64,000 bases of DNA from NCBI RefSeq assembly GCF_050563535.1, contig NZ_JBNXUO010000004.1:124001-188000 (forward strand), given 5' to 3'. Numbering within the stretch: the stretch's first letter is position 1; each line of letters opens with the position of its first letter. A program made the position numbers and the translations under genes. Shown piece after piece: positions 55,163 to 63,137 of this stretch. This DNA is from Falsiroseomonas sp050563535 (GTDB lineage: Bacteria; Pseudomonadota; Alphaproteobacteria; Acetobacterales; Acetobacteraceae). The notes beneath the pieces were generated by a model. The model saw only the letters and a program-made list of their open reading frames with translations. It was not told the origin of the DNA and ran no database searches.

Positions 55163-55843
55163 TCACCGCCGCCATGCGAAGCGCGTCTCGACCCACCGTC
55201 CCGCCACCACCACCGGCAGGAACAGCGCAAGGTAGGCGACGGCGCCCAGCATCAGCGGCGTCGGGTTGCCGGAGAAGGCCATGGCGGATTGCGCCGCGCC
55301 CAGGATCTCCGCCACCGCCACCACGCTGCCCAGCGCGGTGCCCTTGGTGATGGCGATGGTCCGGTTGGTCAGCGGCGGGATGGCGATGCGGACCGCCTGC
55401 GGCAGGACGACCAGGCGCATGGTGGGCAGGAACCGCAGCCCGACGGCGCGCCCGGCCTCCCACTGGCCCTTCGGCACGGCGCAGATGCCGGCCCAGAAGA
55501 TCTCCTCGGCGAAGGCCATCAGCACCAGCGTCAGCGCCAGCCAGGTGGCCCAGAAGCCGGAAAAGCCGATGCCCGCCGCCGGCAGGCCGAAATAGATCAG
55601 CACGATCAGTACCAGCGGCGGCAGGGCGCGGAACAGGTCCACCGTGAAGATGATGGCCCAGTTCAGCACCCGCAGCCCGAAGGCGCGCAGCACCGCGAGC
55701 AGGAGGCCGAGCGCGAGCCCGGCCACCACCACCAGCGCCGCCAGTACGACGGTCAGCCCCAGCCCTTCGACGATCTTCGGCCAGTACTGGGCCGCGACGC
55801 GGGCGTTGAGGAAGGAGAAGGCGAAGCCTTCCCAGCCGGTCAT
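55163..55843 (-). CDS. Polar amino-acid ABC transporter permease (HisM/GlnP family)
   Basis: 226 residues, about 5 membrane segments; second permease of the pair. Motifs: VEGLGLTVVLAALVVVAGLALG, FTVDLFRALPPLVLIVLIYFGLPA, CAVPKGQWEAGRAVGLRFL and LPQAVRIAIPPL. The ATG at 55843 (MTGWEGFAF) begins the first helix region; the frame opens 21 codons earlier within the binding-protein end. Located 31 bases after the binding-protein gene. Confidence 0.9.
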   Translation of the reverse strand: MTGWEGFAFSFLNARVAAQYWPKIVEGLGLTVVLAALVVVAGLALGLLLAVLRAFGLRVLNWAIIFTVDLFRALPPLVLIVLIYFGLPAAGIGFSGFWATWLALTLVLMAFAEEIFWAGICAVPKGQWEAGRAVGLRFLPTMRLVVLPQAVRIAIPPLTNRTIAITKGTALGSVVAVAEILGAAQSAMAFSGNPTPLMLGAVAYLALFLPVVVAGRWVETRFAWRR

Positions 55844-55874
55844 GCGGCCCCGCCCGGCCGCGCCTCCGGCCTGG

Positions 55875-56711
55875 TCAGCACCGCGGCTCCCTCGGGGTCG
55901 GGTCATAGCCCGGCAGGCCCGGCACGCCGGTGCCCGGGAAGACCGTCACCTCCGCGTCGTCGGCGGCGGGGGGCGTGCCGAACCACTGCTGCGACAGCCG
56001 CGCGATGGTGCCGTCGCGCTTCATGCATTCCAGCGCGTTCTCCAGCTGCTCCCGCATCGCCGTGGCGCCCATCGGCAGCACGGCGGACCAGTGGGCGCGC
56101 GTCTCGCGGATCACGAAGTCGGGCACGAATTGCGGCGTGCGGGTCGCGGCGTAGCGCACCACCGTGTTGCCGCCGAGATTGGCATAGGCCCGGCCCGACA
56201 GCACGGCCTGCACCGCATCGGGCTGGGTGTCGTAGGTCTGCACCGTGAAGCCGTAGCGCGCGGCGTTCGCCTGCGCCCAGGCATCGTAGGCGCTGCCCTT
56301 GTTGACGCTGATCGCCTTGCCCCGCAGGTCGTCCATGCTGGTGATCGGCGCGGAGCCGCGGCGGATGCCGAGCTGGAAGGCGGTGTAGAGATACCCCTCC
56401 GTCAGCAGCATCGATTGGGCGCGTTCCTGCGTGGCGGTGACCGGCGCGCAGAGGAAATCGTAGCGGCCGGCATTCATCGCCGGAATCAGGCCGGAGAAGC
56501 TGGCGCTGTCGATCGTCAGCTCCCGCCCCAGGCGGCGGGCGGCTTCGCGGAACAGGTCGATGTTGAAGCCCTGCACCCCGCCCTGCAGCGTCGGGAAGGC
56601 GTGCGGCGCAAAGGTGCCGTCCACCGCGCAGCGCAGCGGCGGCTGGCCCTGTGCGAGGGCGGGGCCGGCAAGGCCGGCGGCAAGCAACGCGGCGGCGAGC
56701 AGGTGGCGCAT
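55875..56711 (-). CDS. Polar amino-acid ABC transporter substrate-binding protein (family 3)
   Basis: 278 residues with a signal peptide (MRHLLAAALLAAGLAGPALAQ). Family-3 features: GVQGFNIDLFREAARRLGRE, FSGLIPAMNAGRYDF, GKAISVNKGSAYDAW, QPDAVQAVLSGRA. One cysteine early (LRCAVDG) and another pair late (ECMKRDG, C-terminal PRC). It delivers a polar amino acid or related ligand to the two permeases downstream. The ATG at 56711 is preceded by GGGAG (AAGGGAGACC), a fair ribosome site. Confidence 0.9.
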   Translation of the reverse strand: MRHLLAAALLAAGLAGPALAQGQPPLRCAVDGTFAPHAFPTLQGGVQGFNIDLFREAARRLGRELTIDSASFSGLIPAMNAGRYDFLCAPVTATQERAQSMLLTEGYLYTAFQLGIRRGSAPITSMDDLRGKAISVNKGSAYDAWAQANAARYGFTVQTYDTQPDAVQAVLSGRAYANLGGNTVVRYAATRTPQFVPDFVIRETRAHWSAVLPMGATAMREQLENALECMKRDGTIARLSQQWFGTPPAADDAEVTVFPGTGVPGLPGYDPTPREPRC

Positions 56712-56830
56712 CGCGCTTGGTCTCCCTTCGTGGCGGCGGTGATTCGGCCCAACGATCCCACCCGGCGGCCGGGCGCGCCATGCGCCCGCGCGAAGCGTGA
56801 CGAAAGTTTCACCTCCCGCGCCGCGTGACC

Positions 56831-56854
56831 GGCGCCCCGCCGGAGCGGGGCGCC
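56831..56854. promoter_or_regulatory. Perfect 10-bp hairpin in a divergent promoter region
   Basis: GGCGCCCCGC (56831-56840), loop CGGA, GCGGGGCGCC (56845-56854). It lies 120 bases upstream of the amino-acid binding-protein gene and 56 bases upstream of the small membrane protein gene. In a divergent region a simple terminator would be out of place unless it ends a leader transcript; an attenuator or protein-binding palindrome is possible. Confidence 0.45.
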
Positions 56855-56909
56855 ACATTTGCGCCCCCTCGCGGTCGCGCCGGCGCCGTCTGGCCCACGT
56901 AGAAGGGGG

Positions 56910-57143
56910 ATGACGGTATACGGAACGGCACAGATGCCCCGCTTCGCGCTCCTCCTGGTGATGTCCGGCCTGCTGGCGATCCTGCTGACCCTGCTGCTGG
57001 TCATGGGCGATGCCACGCTGCCCGGCCGCGTGCCGCCCTTCGCCGCCGCCCTGCTCGCCGGGCTCGGCGGCGTGCTGCTGGTGGGCGGGCTGTTCCTGAT
57101 CGAGCCCGGGCGCGGCGGGCCCGATCCCGCGGCGAAGGCCTGA
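56910..57143 (+). CDS. Small hypothetical two-helix membrane protein
   Basis: 77 residues, two membrane helices at about 10-32 and 44-64, short polar C-tail (PGRGGPDPAAKA). No family recognised. The ATG at 56910 has aaggggg immediately before it, rather close for a Shine-Dalgarno; an internal ATG at 56934 (MPRFALLL) would keep both helices and is equally possible. Ends in a hairpin shared with the convergent TTT binding-protein gene. Confidence 0.6.
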   Translation: MTVYGTAQMPRFALLLVMSGLLAILLTLLLVMGDATLPGRVPPFAAALLAGLGGVLLVGGLFLIEPGRGGPDPAAKA

Positions 57144-57158
57144 CGCTGGCGCGTCAGG
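57139..57158. terminator. Hairpin spanning two convergent stops
   Basis: CCTGACGC (57139-57146), loop TGGC, GCGTCAGG (57151-57158): a perfect 8-bp stem including both stop codons (57141-57143 plus strand and 57154-57156 minus strand). Likely terminates both transcripts. Confidence 0.6.
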
Positions 57159-58125
57159 TGACCGGGATCCGCCCCTCGCCCAGCACGGCCTTGTAGCGGT
57201 CGATCTCGACCGCGATGAAATCGCGGAAGGCAGCACCCCGGCGCGCGGCGGGGACGGAGCTTCCCGCATCCAGCACGCGTTGCAGCGCGGGGGCCCCCAT
57301 CGCCTGGTCCGTGGCCCGCGCCAGCGCCTGCACGATCTCCGCCGGCAATCCGGGCGGTCCGAAGACGCCGACCCAGCTCATCGCGTCGATCTCGCCATAG
57401 CCCTGCTGCTGCAGCGTCGGCAGGTCGGGGTAGCGGCCCACCCGTTCCAGCGTGCCGGCGGCCAGCGCGCGCAGCTTCCCTTCCGCGATCTGCGGCGCCA
57501 CGGCCGACACGCCGTCGATCGTCATGTCGACCCGCCCCGCGATCAGGTCCGCCATCGCCGGCGCGCTGCCGCGATAGGGCACATGGGTCAGCTGCACGCC
57601 GGCCGCCCGCGCCAGCATCTCGCACGCGATGTGATGCACTGATCCGACGCCGGACGAGGCGTAGGACACGGCGCCCGGCTGCGCCCGCGCCGCCGCGACC
57701 AGCGCCTCCGTCGTGCGGTGCGGCGAGGTCGCGGGGACGACCAGCAGGTGCGGGTGGACCGCCACCTGCGCCACCGCGGTCAGGTCGCGCAGCGGGTCGT
57801 AGGGCAGGTTGCTGAACAGCGCGGCGGCGACCGCGTTCGGCGTCGAATGGCCGAACAGCAGCACGCCGCCATCCGCCGGCGCCTTCGCCACCGCATCGGC
57901 CGCGAGCGTGCCGGAGGCGCCGGACCGGTTCTCCACCACGAAGGGCTGGCCGAGCAGCGCGGCGTATTGCTCCGCCATCGCGCGCGCGACGATGTCGGTG
58001 AAGCCGCCCGGGGCGAAGCCCACCAGCATCCGCACGGGCCGCCGCGGCCAGGCGGGCTGGGCATGCAGGGCGGGCGCCGCCAGCGTAGCGAGGGCGGTGG
58101 CGGCGAAAACGCGGCGGGTGGTCAT
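57154..58125 (-). CDS. Tripartite tricarboxylate transporter (Bug/TctC) substrate-binding protein
   Basis: 323 residues, signal peptide starting TTRRVFAATALATLAAP and ending near HAQ. Bug features: RMLVGFAPGGFTDIVARAMA, VVENRSGASGTLAADAVAKA, LTHVPYRGSAPAMADLIAGRVD and YPDLPTLQQQGY. Ligand unknown, usually a small carboxylate. It lies 59 bases downstream of mtnA in the same direction, without TctA/TctB. A gagag before the ATG at 58125 supports the start. Confidence 0.88.
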   Translation of the reverse strand: MTTRRVFAATALATLAAPALHAQPAWPRRPVRMLVGFAPGGFTDIVARAMAEQYAALLGQPFVVENRSGASGTLAADAVAKAPADGGVLLFGHSTPNAVAAALFSNLPYDPLRDLTAVAQVAVHPHLLVVPATSPHRTTEALVAAARAQPGAVSYASSGVGSVHHIACEMLARAAGVQLTHVPYRGSAPAMADLIAGRVDMTIDGVSAVAPQIAEGKLRALAAGTLERVGRYPDLPTLQQQGYGEIDAMSWVGVFGPPGLPAEIVQALARATDQAMGAPALQRVLDAGSSVPAARRGAAFRDFIAVEIDRYKAVLGEGRIPVT

Positions 58126-58184
58126 CTCCGGCTCTCCTGCGACGGCGGGAGGCTAGGCCGCTTTGCCGCAGTGCAGCAACACCC

Positions 58185-59282
<1,098 letters not shown>

Positions 59283-59375
59283 GGCGAGCCAGGACCCGTG
59301 CCGTTCGCGCCGGGCGTTGCGGCATCGCCCCTGCCGCGTCAAGTCACGGGCGGGCCAGCGGAGGGACCCGCGCGG

Positions 59376-59840
59376 TCAGATCCGCTGGTGCAGCGCGCAG
59401 ACCAGGGTGAACAGGCGCCGCGCCGTCTCGAAGTCGATCTCGACGCGGCCGGCCAGGCGTTCCGTCAGCAGCGTCGCGCCCTCGTTGTGGAGGCCGCGCC
59501 GGCCCATGTCGATCGCCTGGATTCGCGCCTCGGACCCGCCCTCGGCCACCGCCTTCTCGTGGCTCTCCACCACCAGATGGTAGTCCTTGATGAGCCGGCG
59601 GAAGGGGCCGAGCGCGAGGACGAGGGCGTGCAGCGGCCGGTCCGCCGCATCCCGGATGTCGAGGATGAGGCGCCCGTCACGTACCGCGATGGACAAGGCA
59701 TAGGGTCCGTCATCCATGCCCCTGGGCTGGAACCGGTTGCCCGCCAGCAGGTCCTCCACCGCCTGCCGCCGGTCCGCCTCCGCATAGGGGGAGGGGAGGG
59801 GCTGGGCATCCGGCAGGACGATGCGGACCAGGTCGGGCAT
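59376..59840 (-). CDS. UPF0262 family protein
   Basis: 154 residues. Conserved alphaproteobacterial protein of unknown role. Recognised by GPYALSIAVRDGRLILDIRDAADRPL, FRRLIKDYHLVVESH, AIDMGRRGLHNEGATLL and the end FETARRLFTLVCALHQRI. The ATG at 59840 follows the DUF983 gene by 9 bases, so they are co-transcribed, as in many alphaproteobacteria. Cytoplasmic, no motifs pointing to an enzyme activity. Confidence 0.88.
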   Translation of the reverse strand: MPDLVRIVLPDAQPLPSPYAEADRRQAVEDLLAGNRFQPRGMDDGPYALSIAVRDGRLILDIRDAADRPLHALVLALGPFRRLIKDYHLVVESHEKAVAEGGSEARIQAIDMGRRGLHNEGATLLTERLAGRVEIDFETARRLFTLVCALHQRI

Positions 59841-59849
59841 CGCGGCCGG

Positions 59850-60353
59850 TCAGGCGTCGCCGGGCGGTGCCGGCCGTGGGGGCGGGGGCTCGGCCCGTGG
59901 CGGCGGCGCGCCGCCATGCTCGCTGCCGTCGAAGCCGAGCCGGGCGAGCCAGCCCACGGTCGCCCCCTTGATCGGGCGCAGCAGCAGGATGCAGGCGATG
60001 GTGAAGGCGGGCAGCCAGACCACCATGTGCAGCCACATCGGCGGCTGGTACGCCTTCTCGATCCACAGCACCGGCGGGACCAGCAGGTGGCCGGCGACGA
60101 AGATGACGAAATAGGGCGGCGCGTCGTCGGCCCGCAGGCTGCCGAGCGGGGCGTGGCACACCTCGCATTCCGGCACGACCTTCAGGTAGCCGCGGAAGAC
60201 GCGGCCCTCGCCGCAGACCGGGCAGCGGTTCCGCACGCCGCGCCCGACCGCGTCCCAGAAGGAGGTCGGCGGCGCGTAGCTCAGGGCGGGTGCCGAGCGG
60301 TCGGGCTCCCAGCGCATGGGGCGTTCCTTCGGGCGTGTCGCCTCGGGTGGCAT
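59850..60353 (-). CDS. DUF983 family zinc-ribbon membrane protein
   Basis: 167 residues. Zinc ribbon with CPVC and CEVC pairs (about residues 44-70), then APPYFVIFVAGHLLVP and a second hydrophobic helix (WLPAFTIACILLLRP), a proline-rich C-terminus. DUF983 proteins are inner-membrane proteins of unknown function. Two starts compete: ATG 60353 with GGAGAGG five bases upstream, and ATG 60317 (MRWEPDRS), which lies eight bases after the GAAGG of the shared leader motif. I list the longer one. Followed at 9 bases by UPF0262. Confidence 0.82.
   Translation of the reverse strand: MPPEATRPKERPMRWEPDRSAPALSYAPPTSFWDAVGRGVRNRCPVCGEGRVFRGYLKVVPECEVCHAPLGSLRADDAPPYFVIFVAGHLLVPPVLWIEKAYQPPMWLHMVVWLPAFTIACILLLRPIKGATVGWLARLGFDGSEHGGAPPPRAEPPPPRPAPPGDA
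60326..60344 (-). promoter_or_regulatory. Leader motif copy 3 (GAGGCGACACGCCCGAAGG)
   Basis: This 19-base minus-strand string ends 8 bases before the ATG at 60317. It differs from the copy at 34840-34859 only by a small change and one added base near its 5' third. If translation begins at 60353 it is inside the coding region. Confidence 0.35.
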
Positions 60354-60516
60354 CGGAACCTCTCCGAACCGCCCCGGGGCACCGCCATTGTGCGGTGCAT
60401 CATGGGGCCTGGATGGGCCGGGATCAAGCGCGCGGTGCATCGGCCGCGGATGCTTGCGGCCCCCGCGCGCCTCCCGGAGGATGGGGCAACGCCGTGGCGA
60501 GGGAGAGGTTGGGACG

Positions 60517-61191
60517 ATGCAGGACCGCATCCTGGTGGTAAACCCGAATTCCAGCGCGGGCTGCACAGCCGGCATCGACCGGGCGCTGGACGGCTTCCGC
60601 GCGCCCGGCCTGCCGCGGATCGAGGTGACGCAGCTCGATGGCGGCCCCCCCGCCATCGTCACCTGGCGCGACTGGTTCGGCGTGGCGGAGCCGCTGTGCC
60701 GCCTGGTGGAGCGGGAGGGCGCCGGGGCCTATGTGGTCGCCTGCGTGTCGGACCCGGCGGTGGATGCGGTGCGGACGGCCACGCGTCGGCCCGTCTTCGG
60801 TCCGCTCCGCAGCGCGGTGGCCGCCGCGATGGCGCGTGCGGACCGCTTCGGCATCATCGCCTTCGCCGACCCCTCGCTGCAACGGCAGCGCCGGGCGTTG
60901 CAGGCCATGGGCCTCGAATCCCGCCTGCTCGGCCACCTGCCGCTGAACCTGCCGATGGAGGTGCTGACCGACCCGGTCGCGCCCCGCGCCGCGCTGGTTG
61001 AGGCCGCGCGGCGCATCGCGGCGGGCGGGGCGGAAGCCGTCATCCTCGGCTGCGCCGGCATGGCCGGCCACCGCGCCGCGGTGGAGGAGGCCTGCGGCAT
61101 ACCCGTGATCGAGCCCTGCCAGGCGGCGGTGGCGCTGGCCTTGCAGGCCGTGGTGGCGGCCCGGCCGGCGCTGGCGCGGGCGGCCGAGTAG
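60517..61191 (+). CDS. Asp/Glu/hydantoin racemase family protein
   Basis: 224 residues. Cofactor-independent two-cysteine racemase fold: Cys76 in VVACVSDPA and Cys179 in LGCAGMAG form the catalytic pair, with VVNPNSSAG near the N-terminus as in hydantoin racemases. It would epimerise 5-substituted hydantoins or a related alpha-carbon acid. A N-carbamoyl-D-amino-acid hydrolase gene is two genes on, supporting a hydantoin link. Ribosome site gagaggttggg before ATG 60517. Divergent from DUF983. Confidence 0.85.
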   Translation: MQDRILVVNPNSSAGCTAGIDRALDGFRAPGLPRIEVTQLDGGPPAIVTWRDWFGVAEPLCRLVEREGAGAYVVACVSDPAVDAVRTATRRPVFGPLRSAVAAAMARADRFGIIAFADPSLQRQRRALQAMGLESRLLGHLPLNLPMEVLTDPVAPRAALVEAARRIAAGGAEAVILGCAGMAGHRAAVEEACGIPVIEPCQAAVALALQAVVAARPALARAAE

Positions 61192-61208
61192 CGCCGCCCG
61201 GCGCTACT
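61187..61208. terminator. Hairpin spanning convergent gene ends
   Basis: AGTAGCGCC (61187-61195), loop GCCC, GGCGCTACT (61200-61208): perfect 9-bp stem covering the racemase stop and the stop of the convergent M15 peptidase gene. Confidence 0.6.
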
Positions 61209-61962
61209 TCAGCTTCGGGCCGGCCGGCTTGCCGTCCCAGCTGTCGGCGATCCAGCGGAAGGCGTTCAGCCAGACCGGGTCGGTGTTCGGCGGCAGCTTG
61301 CCGGCGCGGAGATCCTCGAGCGAGACATCCGCCAGCTGGAGGTGCGGCCTCTCGCCGGGGCGGGAGACCAGGCCCTCATCGGCGCCGATCGCCTCCAGCC
61401 GGTCCCACATGTGGCTGTGCGCGCCGTCGTCGTCCCACGACCAGCGGCCTTCGAGGGCGAGCACGAAATCCGCCGCCAGCCCATACTGGTGCAGGCTCTC
61501 CCACGCCTGCACGGGCGTCAGAAAGCGCCCCGCACGGGTCCGGCCGGAACCATAGAGGTGGTTCTGCCGCCAGGGGCCGCGCAGGCCTTCATAGATGCCG
61601 AAGGGGATGCCCTCCGCGTTCAGCCGCGCGACGGTGCGCAGCGCGCGGTTGCGGAAGGCCGGGTGCAGCATCTTCGGGTCGCGGTTCACGCGCTCGACGT
61701 TGCGCCAGGGGAAGGCCTCGGTCGCGTGCTGCGGCGGCTTGGCACCCGCGACCTGCCGGCGCAGCAGCCCCGCCGGCGCGAAGCCGCGCTGGCCGTTGGG
61801 TGCCTGCACCTCCAGCCAGGGCTGGTCCGCGTCCCCCTTCAGCTCCACCACCTGATCGGCCGCCAGCGCCCGCACCGCCTTCTGGTCCGGCCCCGGTCCC
61901 TCGCGCAGTTCGGTGGCGGCGGCGACGCGGTACAGGACGGGGAAGGGCGAAGGTTCGGACAT
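61204..61962 (-). CDS. M15 family D,D-/L,D-peptidase with N-terminal SH3-like segment
   Basis: 252 residues. Residues about 10-70 form an SH3-like segment (ELREGPGPDQKAVRALAADQVVELKG, WLEVQAPNGQRGF). The rest is an M15-type zinc peptidase like L-alanoyl-D-glutamate endopeptidases: YEGLRGPWRQNHLYGSGRT, SLHQYGLAADF with the first His and Asp ligands, and ERPHLQL with the final His. It should cut peptidoglycan stem peptides. No signal peptide is visible, which is unusual for a wall enzyme and matches phage-like endolysins. ATG 61962 starts MSEPSPFP. Confidence 0.82.
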   Translation of the reverse strand: MSEPSPFPVLYRVAAATELREGPGPDQKAVRALAADQVVELKGDADQPWLEVQAPNGQRGFAPAGLLRRQVAGAKPPQHATEAFPWRNVERVNRDPKMLHPAFRNRALRTVARLNAEGIPFGIYEGLRGPWRQNHLYGSGRTRAGRFLTPVQAWESLHQYGLAADFVLALEGRWSWDDDGAHSHMWDRLEAIGADEGLVSRPGERPHLQLADVSLEDLRAGKLPPNTDPVWLNAFRWIADSWDGKPAGPKLK

Positions 61963-62035
61963 GGCCGGTCCTTGGGCTGGGGTGCGGCGCAGTCCTAGCG
62001 CGTGTTGCACCGCAGCACAAAGGGTCGGGGGCGGG

Positions 62036-63016
62036 CTATTCCGCCATCCCGGTCCCCGGGGTCCAGATCGCCGGCGGCTCGCTGCCCACCTGTGCGGTGA
62101 TCCGCCCGTAATGCTCCGGCCGGCGGTGGCGGGCGAAGTCGAAGATCGTCCGCCGCCCGAGCTCGCACATGTCGAGGTCACATTCCGCGACGATCACCTC
62201 GTCGTCCCAGCTCGTCGCCTGGGCCATGATCTCGCCCTGCGGGTTGACGATGATGGAATGGCCGAACAGCTCGTGCCCGTCCTCGGTGCCGGCCTTGGCC
62301 ACGCCGACGCCGAAGCAGGCATTCTGGTAGCAGCCCGCCTGGATCGACAGGTGGCTGTGGGCGACGCGCAGGTGGTGCGCCTCGAAGCCCCGGTTCTCCA
62401 TGTTCAGGCTCGGCGTGTTGTAGCCGAGCATGACGAGTTCCACCTGCTGCAGGCCCATCACGCGCCAGGCCTCGGGCCAGCGGCGGTCGTTGCAGATCAT
62501 CATCCCGACATTGACCGGCCCCGCGGCGCCGACCGGCGCGCGCACCACCGGGAAGCCCAGGTTCCCCGGCTCGAAGTACCGCTTCTCCAGGTGCTGCGCC
62601 TTGCGGACCGGGTCGTATTCGGCATGGCCCGGCAGGTGGACCTTGCGGTATTTCAGCACGACCTCGCCCGAGGGGTGGACGAAGACGGCGGTGTTGAATC
62701 GCCGCCCCTCCGGCGTCTTCTCGGCGTAGCCGAGGTGGAAGGCGATGCCGAGCCGCCGCGCCGCGTCGAACAGCGGCGCCGTCTCGTTCGACGGCAGGGC
62801 GTGCTCGTACCAGTGGTCGGCCTCGGCCAGGTTCTCGTGGTACCAGCGCGGGAAGAAGGTGGTCAGCGCCAGTTCGGGATAGACCACCACTTCCGCGCCA
62901 CGCCGTGCGGCCTTCTCCATCAGGGCGACCATGCGCGCCACGGCGACGTCTCGCCCCTCGGCCTTCTGGATCGGGCCCATCTGGGCGGCGGCGACGACGA
63001 GGCGGCGGGAGGACAT
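62036..63016 (-). CDS. N-carbamoyl-D-amino-acid hydrolase-like nitrilase-superfamily protein
   Basis: 326 residues. The nitrilase triad is Glu48 (YPELALTTFFPRW), Lys125 (YRKVHLPGH) and Cys175 (MICNDRRWPEAW). The ICNDRRWPE block, HPSGEVVLKYRK and the late FGHSIIVNPQGEIMA match D-carbamoylases, which open N-carbamoyl-D-amino acids to D-amino acid, CO2 and ammonia. The length is slightly above the usual 304-310. The ATG at 63016 is preceded by GGAG. With the racemase at 60517 it forms two of the three steps of hydantoin use; no hydantoinase is in the window. Confidence 0.88.
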   Translation of the reverse strand: MSSRRLVVAAAQMGPIQKAEGRDVAVARMVALMEKAARRGAEVVVYPELALTTFFPRWYHENLAEADHWYEHALPSNETAPLFDAARRLGIAFHLGYAEKTPEGRRFNTAVFVHPSGEVVLKYRKVHLPGHAEYDPVRKAQHLEKRYFEPGNLGFPVVRAPVGAAGPVNVGMMICNDRRWPEAWRVMGLQQVELVMLGYNTPSLNMENRGFEAHHLRVAHSHLSIQAGCYQNACFGVGVAKAGTEDGHELFGHSIIVNPQGEIMAQATSWDDEVIVAECDLDMCELGRRTIFDFARHRRPEHYGRITAQVGSEPPAIWTPGTGMAE

Positions 63017-63137
63017 GCGGCGGCGGCTCCGGGCGGGTGGGCCTGTATGCCGCCGCGGCCCGCGCCTGGGAAGCGCGGCACCGTTCCGCACCCGGCCCCC
63101 CTGACAAGCCGGGATCGAAGCCCAGTTCTGTTGCCCC

